This document shows positions 8,151-17,539 of a DNA stretch of 64,000 nt, in pieces. Each line of letters opens with the position of its first letter. Position 1 is the first letter of the stretch. The DNA comes from CBDFLD01 sp965249005 (lineage in GTDB: Bacteria; Acidobacteriota; UBA6911), in assembly GCA_965249005.1 (NCBI GenBank), contig CBDFLD010000022.1, positions 930,001 to 994,000 on the forward strand, read 5' to 3'. The notes below the pieces were generated by a model. It made no database searches. It was given only the letters and a program-made list of their open reading frames with translations, and was not told where the DNA came from. The translations under genes were made by a program, and so were the position numbers.

Positions 8151-8878
8151 TTAGACCTGAATCATTCCGCCGTCAGCGACCAGGTCGGCTCCGGTGAAGT
8201 AGCTCGCGTCGTCGGAGGCGAGAAACGCCACGGTCGCCGCGATTTCCTCGGGCTTGCCCGTGCGACCGAGCGGAGTCTGTTGGACGACCTGCGCTCCGAA
8301 CGCTTCGACTTCGTCTTGGTTCAGACCCAATTTACCCACGAGCGGAGTTTCTATGAGCCCCGGACTGACGACGTTAACACGGATGCCGCGAGACGAGAGT
8401 TCCGACGCAAGGGTGCGCCCCAGCGAACGAACCGCTGCTTTCGTTGCCGAATAGATGCTCGTGTTCGGTAGCCCGGACTGAGCAACGACGGAGGCGGTGA
8501 GAATGACGGACGCACCCTTGGAGAGAAGCGGCAAGGCCTTCTGGATCGTGAAGAAGAGGCCTCGAACATTGATGTTGAAAAGATTGTCGAGGTGCTCTTC
8601 CGTCACGGACTCGAACGGGACAAACGGTGCGATACCCGCGTTTGCAAAGAGGACGTCCACACGGCCAAACTGCTCCCGTATCTGAGCGAACAAGCGGTCC
8701 AAATCTTCGAGGTTCGCAACATCGCCTCGAATGCCCGTAGCCCGATCACCTAGTTGGGCGACGGCGGCATCCAGTGCTTCCTGGTTGCGGCCGGTGACAA
8801 CAACCTGGGCACCGTCTGCGATGAACCGCTTGGCGGTGGCTAACCCGATTCCACTGCTTCCTCCGGTGATAACTGCGA
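8151..8878 (-). pseudogene. SDR-family oxidoreductase, 5' end removed by an IS3 element
   Basis: The frame encodes nearly a whole short-chain dehydrogenase/reductase: cofactor motif TGGSSGIG, NAG motif LFANAGIAP, catalytic YxxxK as SIYSATKAAVRS with the upstream Ser in ILTASVVAQSG, and the C-terminal VNVVSPGLIETPL and FTGADLVADGGM. Only the start codon and about 4-8 N-terminal residues are missing: the IS3 end begins at 8879, immediately before AVITGG. A fortuitous frame continues into the IS3 DNA, so a fusion could be translated, but no ribosome-binding site supports it. SDRs reduce or oxidise alcohols and ketones with NAD(P); the substrate is unknown. It is oriented with the upstream NTF2/MDR genes. 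Confidence 0.85.
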
Positions 8879-9235
8879 TGAGTCGGACCCAGTTTTCTTG
8901 GACACAGAATAAGAGATAATGAGATGTCCAAGGAGGTGGAAATGGTTCGAACGAAGAGGGTGAAGTGGAAGGCGACGGCAGGAACGGAGGGAGCCCGTAG
9001 GGCGACTGGAGTTCGGGCCGTCGGCGCCGCGCCCGGGGCGAGGCCTCTGGAGCCGGGGCAGCGTTGGAGCGGAGGACGAAAGCGGGACGTGGTGCTGCGA
9101 CTGCTGCGGGGCGAATCTCTGGATGCGCTGTCGCGTGAGGTGGGCGTGGAAATCTACCGGCTGGAGGAGTGGCGGGAGCGGGCCTTGGCCGGGCTCGAGC
9201 TCGGCTTGAAGAATCACCAGGGCGAGCCGTTGGCG
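8879..9235 (+). mobile_element. IS3-type element, left remnant with partial orfA
   Basis: The left terminus TGAGTCGGACCCAGTTTTC matches the corresponding end of the complete element at 59998-61409. An orfA starts at 8942 (MVRTKRVKWKATAG, ribosome-binding site AAGGAGGTGGAA) and is cut at 9235, where the DNA switches to an IS6-type sequence. Roughly the first quarter of the element survives. Non-functional. Confidence 0.85.
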
Positions 9236-9732
9236 TGGTCAGCGGCACTACCTGTGGCGAGCTGTGGATCAGGACGGCGATACGATCGACATCCTGGTCC
9301 AGCGCCGCCGAGACCGTCGAGCGGCTAAGCGCTTCTTCCGCAAATTGTTGAAAGGTCAAGGCTGGGTACCGCGACGACTCGTAACCGACAAGCTTCGCAG
9401 CTACGGGGCTGCCCATCGAGAGGTCTTTCCGTCAGTGATCCACAAGACAGATCAATACGAGAACAACCGTGCTGAAGTGTCCCATCAGCCGACACGCCAA
9501 CAGGAACGCCAGATGCGACGATTCAAGTCAGTCGAACAAGTGCAGCGCTTCCTCGCTATCCATGCTGTAGTTCAAAACCTGTTCCGGTACGGCCGCCATC
9601 TCATGCGAGCAACTCACCATCGGATATTTCGAGAGCGAGCCGTGGATCGTTGGCGGCAGGTGACGTGTGCCTGCTGAAAGGATGGAACTTTCGTGGAGCA
9701 GTTTCAGCTCATGTCGTTAAGTTGACAACGCC
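9236..9732 (+). mobile_element. IS6-family element, right-hand remnant with transposase C-terminus
   Basis: The frame to 9677 is the C-terminal part of an IS6-type DDE transposase: DQDGDTIDILVQRRRD, the second Asp in RLVTDKLRSYG, the Glu in YENNRAEVSHQ, and QMRRFKSVEQVQRFL. The right inverted repeat GTTGACAACGCC ends at 9732 and is the partner of GGCATTGTCAAGTT at 59921 in the other copy. The element's left half is gone, replaced by IS3 DNA. It truncates the following glycosyltransferase gene. Confidence 0.85.
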
Positions 9733-10667
9733 TAAACGCACCTTGGGATTACTGGGAGAAGGCAGCGTTAAGACAGTTTCTGGTCGAAAAGAAGGTGGAT
9801 GCCGTCTTGGCTGAATATGGTCCGACCGGCACGGCGGTTATGCAGATGTGTAAGGAGGCAGGGGTGCCTTTGATTGTTCATTTTCATGGATTTGACGCTT
9901 ACGATCGTAGAGTACTGGAGGAATCTGGGCCATTCTATCCAGAGCTGTTTCAATATGCAACGGCGATTATCGCTGTATCTCGGGATATGGAGCGAGTATT
10001 ATCGGGCCTCGGAGCGCCGGAGGGGAAACTTAGGTATAATCCTTATGGCGTGGATGTGTCGCTCTTTCGAGGGGGAAAGCCCGCGCAGGCCCCACCTGTC
10101 TTCGTTGCGGTCGGCCGGTTTGTGGATAAGAAGGCACCGCATTTAGCGCTGCTGGCATTCAGGACAGTAGTTGAGAGCGTGCCTGACGCGCGGCTGGTCA
10201 TGTTGGGAGATGGTGTGCTTTGGGAGGCTTGTAAGCAGCTAACGCAAGGATTGGGCCTTGCAGATGCGGTTGAGTTTCAAGGACATCGACCCCATGGTGA
10301 AATTGTGGTCACGATGCAACAAGCTCGCGCCTTCGTCCAACATTCGGTACGTACCAGCTACGGTGACTCAGAGGGAACACCCGTGGCTGTATTAGAAGCC
10401 GGAGCAACAGGACTTCCGGTAGTCTCAACGCGACATGGCGGTATTCAGGATGTGGTCATCGATGGCCGAACTGGATTGTTGGTGAATGAAGGAGATGTGG
10501 AGGGTATGGCACAGCATATGATCCAATTGGCTAAGGAACCAATTTTAGCGGGACAGCTCGGCAAGGCAGGTAGAGAGCGTGTTTGCGCTGAGTTTTCTAT
10601 GGGAAAGAGCATCGGTAGGCTATGGGGCATTATTAGAGCGGCGATTCAGGAGTCCCCAAAGTCATGA
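9733..10667 (+). pseudogene. Group 1 (GT4-type) glycosyltransferase, 5' truncated by IS6
   Basis: From the IS6 end the frame reads NAPWDYWEKAALRQFLVEKK and then a typical GT-B glycosyltransferase: PLIVHFHGFDAYDR, AIIAVSRDMERVL, VAVGRFVDKKAPHLALLAF, and the donor-binding signature GDSEGTPVAVLEAGATGLPV with HGGIQDVVIDGRTGLLV. Roughly the first 60-90 residues (the acceptor-domain start) are missing. GT4-type enzymes transfer sugars from nucleotide-sugar donors to build surface polysaccharides or lipid-linked glycans in the cytoplasm. It is followed 71 nt downstream by a GT2 gene on the same strand, so both belonged to one glycan cluster. An internal ATG at 9862 or the GTG at 9795 could yield only a partial enzyme. 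Confidence 0.85.
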
Positions 10668-11397
10668 ACGGCCCTTCATCATTGCGCAAAACGAGAGAAT
10701 GGCTCTACTAGCAAACGTACAGGAACGTGAAAGGAGTGATGGCTAGCGAGCTTATAGTAGTAATCCCAACTGCAGGTAGGACTCGCTTGTTGGATCGAGC
10801 GCTGAGGTCCCTATCGGTATGCCGGAGACCTGAGCGCTATCGTGAATAATTGTGGTGGAGAATGGTCCGAACGCAAAGGCTGAGGGCGTTGTGTCTGCCT
10901 ATCATTCGAGCCTGAATACCCGCTATGTCTACATATCCCGGGCGCATAAGAGCTGGGCTCTGAATCGGGTGCTTGACCTGGTTGAAGATTGTTTGATCGT
11001 TTTCACCGACGATGATGTACGCGTACATCCGGGGACATTATGTGCTTATGCAAAAGTATCAGCAAATGTCAACGGTGGACAGTTTTACGGTGGCCCAATG
11101 GGAGTGGATTATGAACAAGAGCCTTCTGAGTGGTTAAAAGCGTATCTTCCCCGATCCGCACTTGGTTGGTGTTTGGATAAGGAGGTGAGAACTATTGATA
11201 AATCGGAAAGATTTCTCGGCATTAACTGGGCGGCGTTCGCCAGTGATCTTAAGAAATGTGGCGGTTTCAATCCGGCGTTTGGCCCTGGCTCTCCCACGGG
11301 AAGTACAGGTCAAGAGACAAATATGCAGAAACGTCTCGTGGGGGGGGGTGCGGGGAATATATACACCTAACGCCCTGGTGTGGCACTTTGTCCTTAA

Positions 11398-12730
11398 CAG
11401 GCTGATGAAAAATCCGGTTTTGTGCCGAGATTGTTTCCAAACATGAACTTCGGGATCGATTGGCTCTATTTTGGCAGGGGATATGAGGGTCTGGATTGGC
11501 ACGGCGCATGCGTTAGGCCGCTCATCAAATGCTCGGACGAAGTCCACCCTGCTCCAATCACGGCTTTGCCTCCATCAGGTTTCTCATCCGGACAAGGTTG
11601 TAGGCAGCCACTCCGAAAGTGAACATCCAGCCGACACGGTCCACACCGCGATGTCTTGTCTTACGCAACATACCCACAGTTTTCAGCCAACCAAAGATCT
11701 CCTCAACCCGCTTGCGTTTTCTCTGACTGACGGCGTAGCCCGGATGGCGGGTCGTTCTCTCGTCAATGGCGCTCCTACGGTTTTTGTTATTCTGCGCCAC
11801 GTGTGGAGTCACCTTGCGACGTCGACTCTCTCTGATAAATGCTTTCGTGTCGTAGGCCTTGTCTGCACCTACGGTAATTTGATTTCTGCCGGGCAGATCG
11901 TCAAGCATATCCAGCGCAGCTTCCCGTTCTGCTGTTCCCGTTGCCCGCGTGACCCGCACATTCACCGCAAGACCGTTTCGGTTTTCCATCGTGACATGGC
12001 CCAGGTAGCACAACTTCGACTGCTGGCCTTTGGCCTTTTTGTACAGACGGGCATCTGGATCCGTCGTCGACTGATGCGTATCATTCGATCTCTTCTCACC
12101 CTTGAAATCCACCGTTGGATTTCCAGAACCATCCGTCGGCTTGCTGGGGCGGCTACCTTTCTTCTTGAAGCTCTTCTGTCCTGCCCATGCCTCTACCAGG
12201 GTCCCATCCACTGTAAAATGCTCGTCCGACAGGATGCTCTGAGCACGGGCGTGGCAAAGGACGCGTTCAAAGAAGGCCCTGGCGATGTCTCCCTCCAGAA
12301 GTCGGTCCCGATTCTTGCTGAAGACGGTCGCGTCCCAGATCGGATCATCCATGCTCAAACCAACGAACCAACGGTACAGAAGATTGTAGTCCAACTGCTC
12401 CATGAGCATCCGTTCGCTCCGGACCGAGTACAAGACCTGAAGCAACAAGGCTCGGAGCAACTTCTCCGGAGCCACCGAAGGACGGCCGACTTTTGCGTAA
12501 AGAACCTCGAATCGAGGCGACAGTTCTTGCAGAATGACATCGACCATGGTTCGAATGGATCTCAGCGGGTGTTCGTTCGGCACTCGTTTCTCGGCCGAGA
12601 TGTAGCTGAACATCCCGTCTTGCTTTTCGTCCGGTCCGCGCATCGGTTTCTCCTCGAAGGAATCATCAATAAGAGGGTTCATATTGAAGATGCACGAAAA
12701 CCGATTTAGTTGGAGTTTTTCAGCATCCTG
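11398..12730 (-). mobile_element. IS5-family insertion sequence (1333 bp), TTAA target duplication
   Basis: TTAA at 11394-11397 and 12731-12734 flanks the element. Its termini are imperfect inverted repeats: CAGGCTGATGAAAAA on the left and CAGGATGCTGAAAAA (reverse complement) on the right. It carries one transposase gene on the minus strand, with about 160 bp of non-coding DNA at the 3' side. A 47-bp scrap of the right end is also found at 18712-18758. Confidence 0.87.
11558..12643 (-). CDS. IS5-family DDE transposase
   Basis: The start chosen is the ATG at 12643 (MRGPDEKQDGMFSYI), preceded by GAGGAG at good spacing; a longer frame from 12682 is open but has no such site. The 361-residue protein has the N-terminal block AKVGRPSVAPEKLLRALLLQ and the DDE triad at FTVDGTLVEAW (Asp), ITVGADKAYDT (Asp), and KRVEEIFGWLKTVG (Glu). 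It is intact over its length. It sits inside, and antisense to, the GT2 gene. Confidence 0.92.
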   Translation of the reverse strand: MRGPDEKQDGMFSYISAEKRVPNEHPLRSIRTMVDVILQELSPRFEVLYAKVGRPSVAPEKLLRALLLQVLYSVRSERMLMEQLDYNLLYRWFVGLSMDDPIWDATVFSKNRDRLLEGDIARAFFERVLCHARAQSILSDEHFTVDGTLVEAWAGQKSFKKKGSRPSKPTDGSGNPTVDFKGEKRSNDTHQSTTDPDARLYKKAKGQQSKLCYLGHVTMENRNGLAVNVRVTRATGTAEREAALDMLDDLPGRNQITVGADKAYDTKAFIRESRRRKVTPHVAQNNKNRRSAIDERTTRHPGYAVSQRKRKRVEEIFGWLKTVGMLRKTRHRGVDRVGWMFTFGVAAYNLVRMRNLMEAKP

Positions 12731-13020
12731 TTAAGGAACGGTGTTCATCTCAATGGGTGTTGATGAGGGCCTACCGGAGTGGGGTTGAGCGTGGTTTGGA
12801 AAGTCAGCCCGAAGCGGTGAAGTGTTTTGGGTATCCAAGGGCGATGTGTCGTCAATGGCTGAATAAAGGCTGGCGAGCTATAAGAGATACACTGGCAAGT
12901 GATCCACAGGTTTGCTTTGATGTATACTATCTATTTATCTGTTACAGCGGATTCATAAAGGGAAACCGAATAGTAAGTCGAGGTTCCTCGGCTAATCATG
13001 GCGGTAATGTAACAATGTGA

Positions 13021-13427
13021 GGACGTTATGCCGGACGTAGATGTGGTTATCCTCCCTATAACCGCGAAGATTGTGTCCAGGAAGCCGCTGATTGGTCAGC
13101 GGACGTGAACGGGCGGAGATTAGGTGGAGTGACAAGGGACGACGTCAAGATTGGAGTGCTTGATGGGGACGCTTGGCGTTTGGAGATGGTATTTGCAATC
13201 GGGGACTGCAGTTTGTAGAGTGAAAAAAGGGCGACAAAAAAAGGAGTGTGGCGGCGGCCGGCCTTTCGGCAGGTAGGGTCAAGGGATTCTGTTTCATGGC
13301 ATTGTTGTTGTGCGGCCCGCGGACCGTTGCCCGCTTCTGCCACCGAAACCGTCCCGTCGTTGCGACGGGCGACGACTCGACAGTAGACTGAACGCGCGCG
13401 CGGCGCGAATTTGGGAGACGGCCTCCG
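13021..13427. other. Non-coding or degraded stretch between glycosyltransferase genes
   Basis: No intact gene. A + strand frame beginning near 13029 reads MPDVDVVILP and, after a one-base shift, PYNREDCVQEAADW, similar to the first strand and helix of a GT2 glycosyltransferase, so a third GT gene may have decayed here. The last 100 bp before 13428 is G/C-rich with direct CGCG runs. Confidence in the GT remnant is low. Confidence 0.3.
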
Positions 13428-15047
13428 ATGACAGCGGATCCGCTTGTTTCTGTCGTTATCCCTACCTTCAATCGTCGCCACATTCTCCCTAGGGCAATAG
13501 GCTCTGTTGAACGCCAGACCTATACTAACTGGGAGCTTATCATTGTAGATGATGAAAGTACCGACTTGACCGAGCAGTACGTCACTGAAATGCGTCACCC
13601 TGAAGTGACGTACCTGCTGAATAATCGCGTGAACGGCCCCGGTGGTGCCAGAAACACCGGCATCCACCATGCCCATGGAACCTATCTCGCATTCCTCGAC
13701 TCCGACGACGAGTGGTTGCCAGAACATCTTGCCGACTCCATTTCCCTCCTGGAACGGACCGACGTGGACATATGTGGTGCTCTCTGTATAACCGACGACG
13801 GACATAAGCGCCTGGAACACACCCTGCCCCACGATACCATCCCCTTCGCCACAATAGCCAATGGCGTGCTCTATCTTGGCGACCGGCTACTCGAGGCCTG
13901 GCTCGCCCATGGTTGCTATTGCATGAGTATGTGCACGACAGTCCTACATCGAGACCTTGTTTCGCTAGCGGGAGACTTCGACGAATCATTGCTCGCCACC
14001 CAAGATGAAGAGTTCATCACCCGACAATCACTCCACGGGAGTTACGCCTGTATCATGACACCCCATTTCATTTACTACGCTGGCGAAGACAACATCGCCT
14101 TTAGGTTAACGCCCACAGCGGCCCAAATATATAAACATCGCAGCAACATGATCCGACAACGAAAACAGATCGCCCGATACGTAGACGCCTTCCCTCAAAT
14201 CCAAGACAAGAAGTCCTGCAGAAGCACAATCGAGGCCGAAATCATTGAATGCCACGCCAATATTGCAGCTGCACTAGCTGAAACATCGACTTTGATCAGT
14301 AACACCCATAGAGTACTGGCACGCTTAGGACAACTTCTACATGACCCACTGCCTATTCACACCCGACTACTCCTAAGACTGAAGCAGCTAATATTCCAAT
14401 ATTCAGTGACGTATCAAGATGACAGAATACTCTTTGACACCATTTTTAAGACAATGTGCGGAGGATCAAGAGCAGTGTTCCTGATACAAATTGGCGCCAA
14501 TGACGGTATCACAGAAGATCCGATACATAGACTGTTAACCAAATTTCCACGGATTGATTGGAATGGAATTCTAATTGAGCCTCAGAAGGAAGATTTTAAC
14601 AAACTAATCAAAAACTATGAAAACTTTACGGGTTTCACGATGGCGAATATCGCTATAACGAAACGTTCCGGTCCGATTAAGTTATATACTCCCAAAACAC
14701 AATTTAGGAATGAAACATGGTCAACCCTTCTTGGTTCACTTGTTCCAGAGCGGGGTCTTATGCGAGAGCACATGAAAAACAACACCTTTGAGGTAGAGGT
14801 AGTAGAAGGAGTGACTTTTGACGATATTTTAGAAAAACACAATGTTTTGTCCGTCGATCTTCTTCAGATAGATACCGAGGGATATGATTACGAGATCATC
14901 AAAACGATTGATTTTGGGAGGGTGAAGCCCAAAATCATCAACTTCGAACGGAAGAACTTGAGAGCTGATGAACGAAAGAAAGTCTATGAACTTCTATGGT
15001 CCAGAGGATACACGATAAGGGAATACGGCAGGCTAGCCCCAAAATAA
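13428..15047 (+). CDS. GT2 glycosyltransferase fused to FkbM-family methyltransferase, 3' end replaced by IS
   Basis: Residues 1-230 are a GT-A family 2 glycosyltransferase: PLVSVVIPTFNRRHILPRAI, IIVDDESTD, GGARNTGIHHAHGTYLAFLDSDDEW (split here by eye into two motifs) and the acceptor region DEEFITRQSLHGSYA. After a linker, residues from about 351 are an FkbM-type SAM-dependent methyltransferase: FLIQIGANDGITEDP, ILIEPQKEDF, VSIDLLQIDTEGYD-like VDLLQIDTEGYDYEI and KIINFERKNL. Such fusions modify sugars during surface glycan assembly. The last codons (LAPK then TAA) come from the IS1380-like element that begins at 15037, so about 20 native residues are lost. Base composition falls toward A/T in the methyltransferase half, which suggests separate origins of the two parts. 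Confidence 0.85.
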   Translation: MTADPLVSVVIPTFNRRHILPRAIGSVERQTYTNWELIIVDDESTDLTEQYVTEMRHPEVTYLLNNRVNGPGGARNTGIHHAHGTYLAFLDSDDEWLPEHLADSISLLERTDVDICGALCITDDGHKRLEHTLPHDTIPFATIANGVLYLGDRLLEAWLAHGCYCMSMCTTVLHRDLVSLAGDFDESLLATQDEEFITRQSLHGSYACIMTPHFIYYAGEDNIAFRLTPTAAQIYKHRSNMIRQRKQIARYVDAFPQIQDKKSCRSTIEAEIIECHANIAAALAETSTLISNTHRVLARLGQLLHDPLPIHTRLLLRLKQLIFQYSVTYQDDRILFDTIFKTMCGGSRAVFLIQIGANDGITEDPIHRLLTKFPRIDWNGILIEPQKEDFNKLIKNYENFTGFTMANIAITKRSGPIKLYTPKTQFRNETWSTLLGSLVPERGLMREHMKNNTFEVEVVEGVTFDDILEKHNVLSVDLLQIDTEGYDYEIIKTIDFGRVKPKIINFERKNLRADERKKVYELLWSRGYTIREYGRLAPK

Positions 15048-16890
15048 GCGAGGTATGAGCTCGCTCGGAAAATCGTTTGCCTTTTCCGAATATCTCGTGG
15101 ATTTCAGCTCCTTGTGCGTAACAGGGAAAGCAAAGAGAAACACAAGAGACAAACCTTCCATTGGTTGTCTGGATCACTTGATCTTGTTTGTCTCTGTTAT
15201 GCCCTTCCTTTCGCCCGCCACTCTTGCTCCGCCGGGGGTACGGGCTCACCCGCCGGCGAGGCGCCTTCAAGTAAACCTGAGTTGCCTGATATAGTCGAAC
15301 GTCGCCAAAAAGGTTTCGAGATGCTTGCTATAGGCCAATATCCTGTAAACGAGGCGACGACCGGTTCTTACAATCTGACAGGGTATTTGCACAAAGTTCA
15401 CCAGGAAGCGTTTGAACTCCATCCTCAAGATATCACGACGTACTGTCGGCGCCTGCGTCACCAGGCCATACCAGGCCTTCAGATTCCACGCCAGCGATGC
15501 GATGACCATGTAGGCCCAGTTCGATACCAGACTGTCCGAAGGCATCCTCAAGGCGTTCACTCCACTCTTGAGCTGACCGATGACGTTTTCCTGGTTGCAG
15601 CGATCGTTGGCAAAAAGGACCACTTCTCCCATCGTCATCTCCCGATCGTTGGTGATGTAGAAGAAGTACCGGACCTCATCAAACAGCCGGTGCTCCCCCT
15701 TTTCGATCGTGAGGTTCTTCCGAACCACAACCATGCGATAGGTTTTCTTACAGTGTCCGGGACGATAGTCAAACTCGGCGACCTGCTCGCTCTGCAGGCG
15801 GATGTTCTTGAATTCTCTCTCCTTGATTACTTGTTCTTTGACGTTTTCCGGACGGCGCCGTTCTTCGCTCTTGACCTCATAACGAGGAGGCCGCTCGAGC
15901 GGTTTCCATTGTCTCTCCGGCAGGGCATCGGCCATCCCGACCAGGTTCGGCTTGGCGTCATAACCAAAGACAAAACCAACCCGCTCGTCCCAGCGATCGA
16001 AGTTTCTCGTCAGCGAGAAATCCGTGTCGCCCCGAAGCCAGACCTTCGTAAACACCGACGACACCAGATCGATTGCCCGGTCCATCCACTCGGCCGCTCC
16101 GTCGGAAGAGGGACGGTTGCCCGGCCGATTCATCAGATAGAGGACCTCATTCGTATTGGCCAAGGTCACGATCAACGGTGCGTAACCCCAGATCCCGTTG
16201 TAGGCAATGTCCATTCCTTCCTTGCATTCCCCCAAGGTTCCGGCGACGGTCCCGTCCACGTCGATGATGGCCTCCTTCCGGAAGGAAGCATCCTGCAACT
16301 TCCACACCTTGGTTCGGGTTTCATTGATGGTTTCCTGAAGTCCGAAGATCCAATCCTCATCGAAACGACGGAGGAAATCTCCAGCCGTCGTGGGATCCGG
16401 AATCCTCTCGGCTCCCAGTCCGTTCATGTAGGTCTCATCCTGGCGCAACCGCTCGATATCTTCGAGACAGGTTCCACCCGACAAGACGTTGTATGCGATG
16501 TTCAGTACATGATCGGATTCCCAGTAAGGAAAGTGGTACTTGAGCAAAACGATGTTTCTGTTGATATCTTTGTCCAATCCAAGCTTACACACGAGCTTGT
16601 GAATGGCTCCGATACCACCAGATCCGATGGCGCGCGTTCTCTCGGCGATCTCGTAGTAGGTGTTGGAGTCCTTGAACATAGGATCGGACCGGTCCTCAAA
16701 CTGATTTCTTTCCAACCGGCGTGTAAGATTTTGCTTGTCTCGGAGGAGGATTCTGTGGTTTCTTTTATTCACCTGGAATGTGCTCCTTTCGGGATGTCTT
16801 GTAAATATATCAAACGCATTTTATCCCGTAACGGCGCACGTTCCAGGGCTTTTCTTCCTCCTCATGCAAAAAATCACGCTGGACTAAGGA
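15037..16890 (-). mobile_element. IS1380-like element (501-codon type), copy 1 of 5
   Basis: CTAG occurs at 15033-15036 and 16891-16894. The element is 1854 bp and begins (after one variable base) CCCAAAATAAGCGAGG and ends GCTGGACTAAGG plus one variable base. The transposase is on the minus strand. It is inserted into the 3' end of the GT2-FkbM gene. Confidence 0.9.
15267..16772 (-). CDS. IS1380-family transposase (501 aa), copy 1
   Basis: The 501-residue DDE transposase has the IS1380-type layout: an N-terminal DNA-binding part, IPDPTTAGDFLRRFDED before the first catalytic Asp in IIDVDGTVAG, the second Asp in LRGDTDFSLTRN, and the Glu in NDRCNQENVIGQLKSGVN, typical of the DDE_Tnp_1_4 domain. 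The same protein is encoded at 38826, 53064 and 55305, and in a frameshifted form at 19981. The preceding AAAGGAGCACATTCCAGGTG gives a clear ribosome-binding site for a GTG start. Confidence 0.92.
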   Translation of the reverse strand: MNKRNHRILLRDKQNLTRRLERNQFEDRSDPMFKDSNTYYEIAERTRAIGSGGIGAIHKLVCKLGLDKDINRNIVLLKYHFPYWESDHVLNIAYNVLSGGTCLEDIERLRQDETYMNGLGAERIPDPTTAGDFLRRFDEDWIFGLQETINETRTKVWKLQDASFRKEAIIDVDGTVAGTLGECKEGMDIAYNGIWGYAPLIVTLANTNEVLYLMNRPGNRPSSDGAAEWMDRAIDLVSSVFTKVWLRGDTDFSLTRNFDRWDERVGFVFGYDAKPNLVGMADALPERQWKPLERPPRYEVKSEERRRPENVKEQVIKEREFKNIRLQSEQVAEFDYRPGHCKKTYRMVVVRKNLTIEKGEHRLFDEVRYFFYITNDREMTMGEVVLFANDRCNQENVIGQLKSGVNALRMPSDSLVSNWAYMVIASLAWNLKAWYGLVTQAPTVRRDILRMEFKRFLVNFVQIPCQIVRTGRRLVYRILAYSKHLETFLATFDYIRQLRFT

Positions 16891-16957
16891 CTAGGGCGAG
16901 CCCTTTCAATCACGGATTCGATTGTTTGCAATCGTCAATCGTGGTCCAACCCCTATA

Positions 16958-17518
16958 ATGGATAGCATGGAAACGAGCTCGCTTCGGGTACGAGCGGAAA
17001 CGGCGTGCGATGCAGATTCGATCAAAGCGATCACCATCCGTGCGTTCAGCGAGAGCGAGCTGGGTTATCATGGTGAAGCGGACCTGATCGACCGGCTGCG
17101 CCGGTCGTGCCCGGAGGCGGTGTCACTGGTCGCGGAGGTCAAGAGTCAAGTCGTGGGCCATATCCTGTTGAGCCCCGTCGTCATCGTGGTCCCCGGCGCT
17201 CTCGAAAGCCATGAGCTGCCCGGGATGGGGCTGGCGCCCATGTCGGTGCTGCCTGAGTTCCAGCGGCAGGGTATCGGTGCGCAATTGGTCGAGTCCGGCC
17301 TCCGCACCGTGCGCGAAGCTGGATGTCCGTTTGTAGTGGTCCTGGGTCATGCGGAATACTATCCACGCTTCGGCTTTGTCCCCGCCTCCCGGTGGGGTAT
17401 CTCGAGTGAATACGCCGAAGTTCCGGAGGACACATTCCTGGTCTGCATGTTCTCGGAGTCGGACCTCACGAACGTTGGAGGAATCGCAAAGTACCGGCCG
17501 GAATTCGGCCTCCTATAG
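16958..17518 (+). CDS. GNAT-family N-acetyltransferase (YhbS-like)
   Basis: The protein is about 186 residues from the ATG at 16958 (MDSMETSSLRVR); the ATG three codons later is equally possible. The GNAT fold is clear: helix AEADLIDRL-like GEADLIDRLRRSCPEA, strand VVGHILLSPVVI, the acetyl-CoA signature LPEFQRQGIGAQLVESGL (Q/RxxGxG/A), and PFVVVLGHAEYYPRFGFVPA, the YhbS-type ending in which HxxYYxRFGF is conserved. It would acetylate an amine with acetyl-CoA; the substrate is unknown. It begins about 70 nt after an IS1380-like element and is followed 21 nt downstream by a NUDIX gene, so the two form an operon. Confidence 0.87.
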   Translation: MDSMETSSLRVRAETACDADSIKAITIRAFSESELGYHGEADLIDRLRRSCPEAVSLVAEVKSQVVGHILLSPVVIVVPGALESHELPGMGLAPMSVLPEFQRQGIGAQLVESGLRTVREAGCPFVVVLGHAEYYPRFGFVPASRWGISSEYAEVPEDTFLVCMFSESDLTNVGGIAKYRPEFGLL

Positions 17519-17539
17519 CTCCTACGAAGGAGGGAACTC

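Larger units (their letters stand above)
10739..13020 (+). pseudogene. GT2-type glycosyltransferase with two frameshifts and an IS5 insertion
   Basis: An ATG at 10739 (AAGGAG upstream) starts ELIVVIPTAGRTRLLDRAL, a GT-A glycosyltransferase N-terminus. At about 10845 one base is missing (CGTGAATAATT where GAAATAATT would read REIIVVENG), shifting the frame. The next frame carries the DxD-like VFTDDDVRVHPG and the acceptor block GGFNPAFGPG. A second shift falls at a run of nine G at 11339-11348, after which GIYTPNALVWHFVL continues. At 11398 an IS5 element enters. Excising it with one TTAA rejoins WHFVL to KERCSSQWVLMRAYRSGVE in frame, and the protein ends at 13020. So one gene of roughly 310 codons is broken in three places. 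Confidence 0.82.

Noticed and set aside
8879..9416. Apparent N-terminal 170-residue extension of the SDR protein
   Set aside because: It is the reverse strand of IS3 and IS6 DNA, rich in Pro, Arg and Ala, and exists only because the frame happens to be open.
15114..16958. Long open frames (about 596-616 codons) antisense to every copy of the 501-codon IS1380-like transposase
   Set aside because: They are mirrored in all five copies at fixed register to the transposase, which has the conserved DDE motifs. The antisense products have low-complexity, unrecognisable sequence and end at random in flanking DNA, so they are a by-product of codon bias.
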